Source: Sedimentisphaerales bacterium
GTDB taxonomy: Bacteria > Planctomycetota > Phycisphaerae > Sedimentisphaerales > SG8-4
Assembly (NCBI GenBank): GCA_016928975.1
Contig: JAFGJR010000262.1
Location: 1 to 31,289 of the forward strand
Direction: 5' to 3'
Length of the DNA stretch: 31,289 nt
The stretch's first letter is position 1. The number at the start of each line of letters is the position of its first letter. Positions 30,882-31,289 of the stretch are shown in pieces. Position numbers and translations under genes: made by a program. Under the pieces are notes generated by a model. It was not told the DNA's origin. It did no database searches and saw only the letters and a list, made by a program, of their open reading frames with translations.

Positions 30882-31212
30882 CGTGATTGGGTACATCTTG
30901 ATCGTCCTGGGGATCCTGTTCAACGTCTTTGGATGCATCGGGCTGGTCCGCTTCCCGGACGTGTACAATCGTCTCCAGGCCGCCACGAAATGTGTAACGC
31001 TCGGCACGGTGTTGCTGCTGGTCGGCGTGGCCATTGCCAACGCCACCGGCGCGATGGCCGCCAAGGCAGTCATCTGCGCGGTGTTCGTCCTGGTGACCTC
31101 TCCGACGGCGGCGCACGCCATCGCCAAGGGGGCTTATGCCTCCGGCGTGCCTCTGTGGGAGGGAACCGTCGTGGACAAGTACGCCGAGCAAGCCAAACAA
31201 CAGAAGCCATGA
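30874..31212 (+). CDS. mbhC: MnhG/MrpG/MbhC-family antiporter subunit
   Basis: The product is 112 aa with three TM helices. The MnhG signature is complete (FNVFGCIGLVRFPDVYNRLQAATKCVTLGT, then SPTAAHAIAKGAY). It completes the set of small Mrp subunits. The start lies inside the end of the MnhF gene. The next gene starts 33 nt after the stop. Confidence 0.95.
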   Translation: MNDVIGYILIVLGILFNVFGCIGLVRFPDVYNRLQAATKCVTLGTVLLLVGVAIANATGAMAAKAVICAVFVLVTSPTAAHAIAKGAYASGVPLWEGTVVDKYAEQAKQQKP

Positions 31213-31245
31213 TCCCCCGTCGCGGGCAGGAATGGGAGTGCAAAC

Positions 31246-31289
31246 GTGCGTTTACCGAAGTTGCGAGAGCTGAAGGAAGCCGTGACGGC
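31246..31289 (+). CDS. Start of a NuoI/MbhN-like ferredoxin subunit (3' truncated)
   Basis: The GTG at 31246 follows GGGAG (31234-31238) by seven bases and opens a frame to the window end with residues MRLPKLRELKEAVTA. This resembles the start of NuoI/MbhN polyferredoxins, as far as I remember them, and it is the one Mbh core subunit (N) still missing from the operon. Only 14 full codons are visible, so the assignment rests mostly on context. Confidence 0.55.
   Translation, partial: MRLPKLRELKEAVT

Overview
This window reads as chromosome of a GC-rich, flagellated, probably anaerobic bacterium. A member of the Planctomycetota (Phycisphaerae-like) is my best guess. That is an inference from the gene style: short N-terminal zinc ribbons on membrane proteins, a CHAT/PEGA/formylglycine-enzyme-fold fusion, a WD40 protein next to an ECF sigma factor, and a zf-HC2 anti-sigma. 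I saw no rRNA, tRNA, insertion sequence or CRISPR array.

Layout. (1) Positions 1-2850 (+) are the end of a flagellar block: a C-terminal gene fragment, a FlgB-like rod protein, the MinD-type ATPase FlhG and the flagellar sigma factor FliA. A close match to a sigma-28 promoter lies exactly between flhG and fliA. (2) Positions 3103-4686 (+) hold a lone radical SAM protein with an unusual CX5CX2C cluster motif, apparently driven from a promoter built out of a 21-bp tandem repeat. (3) Positions 4742-16731 (-) hold a large accessory locus of seven genes. In transcription order these are a CHAT protease-like / PEGA / TM / tandem FGE-fold protein; then, behind its own promoter, a ZorA-like MotA/TolQ/ExbB protein with a very long coiled tail, two single-TM coiled-coil proteins, a zinc ribbon-TM-WD40 protein, an ECF sigma factor and a double-zinc-finger anti-sigma factor. 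(4) Positions 16962-18790 (+) hold a response regulator and a membrane histidine kinase, divergent from the CHAT gene. (5) Positions 19049-31289 (+) hold the NADH/NAD sensor Rex followed by a tightly coupled, energy-converting [NiFe] hydrogenase operon that runs off the right end.

How the genes work together. The hydrogenase operon joins a HydB/HydG-type iron-sulfur flavoprotein pair (as in archaeal sulfhydrogenases), a multi-cluster ferredoxin, a complete group-4 hydrogenase core (membrane anchor, small subunit, NuoC-like and large subunits, with all four NiFe cysteines), a HyfB/NuoL-type antiporter subunit and a full Mrp-type antiporter set. This predicts an NAD(P)H-linked, ion-translocating H2-evolving or H2-oxidising machine under redox control by the adjacent Rex. 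The minus-strand locus predicts a membrane proton-channel apparatus coupled to a caspase-like protease, a beta-propeller and its own sigma/anti-sigma switch. That combination would fit a defence or envelope-stress system, but the function is not proven. These two loci are the most interesting parts of the window.
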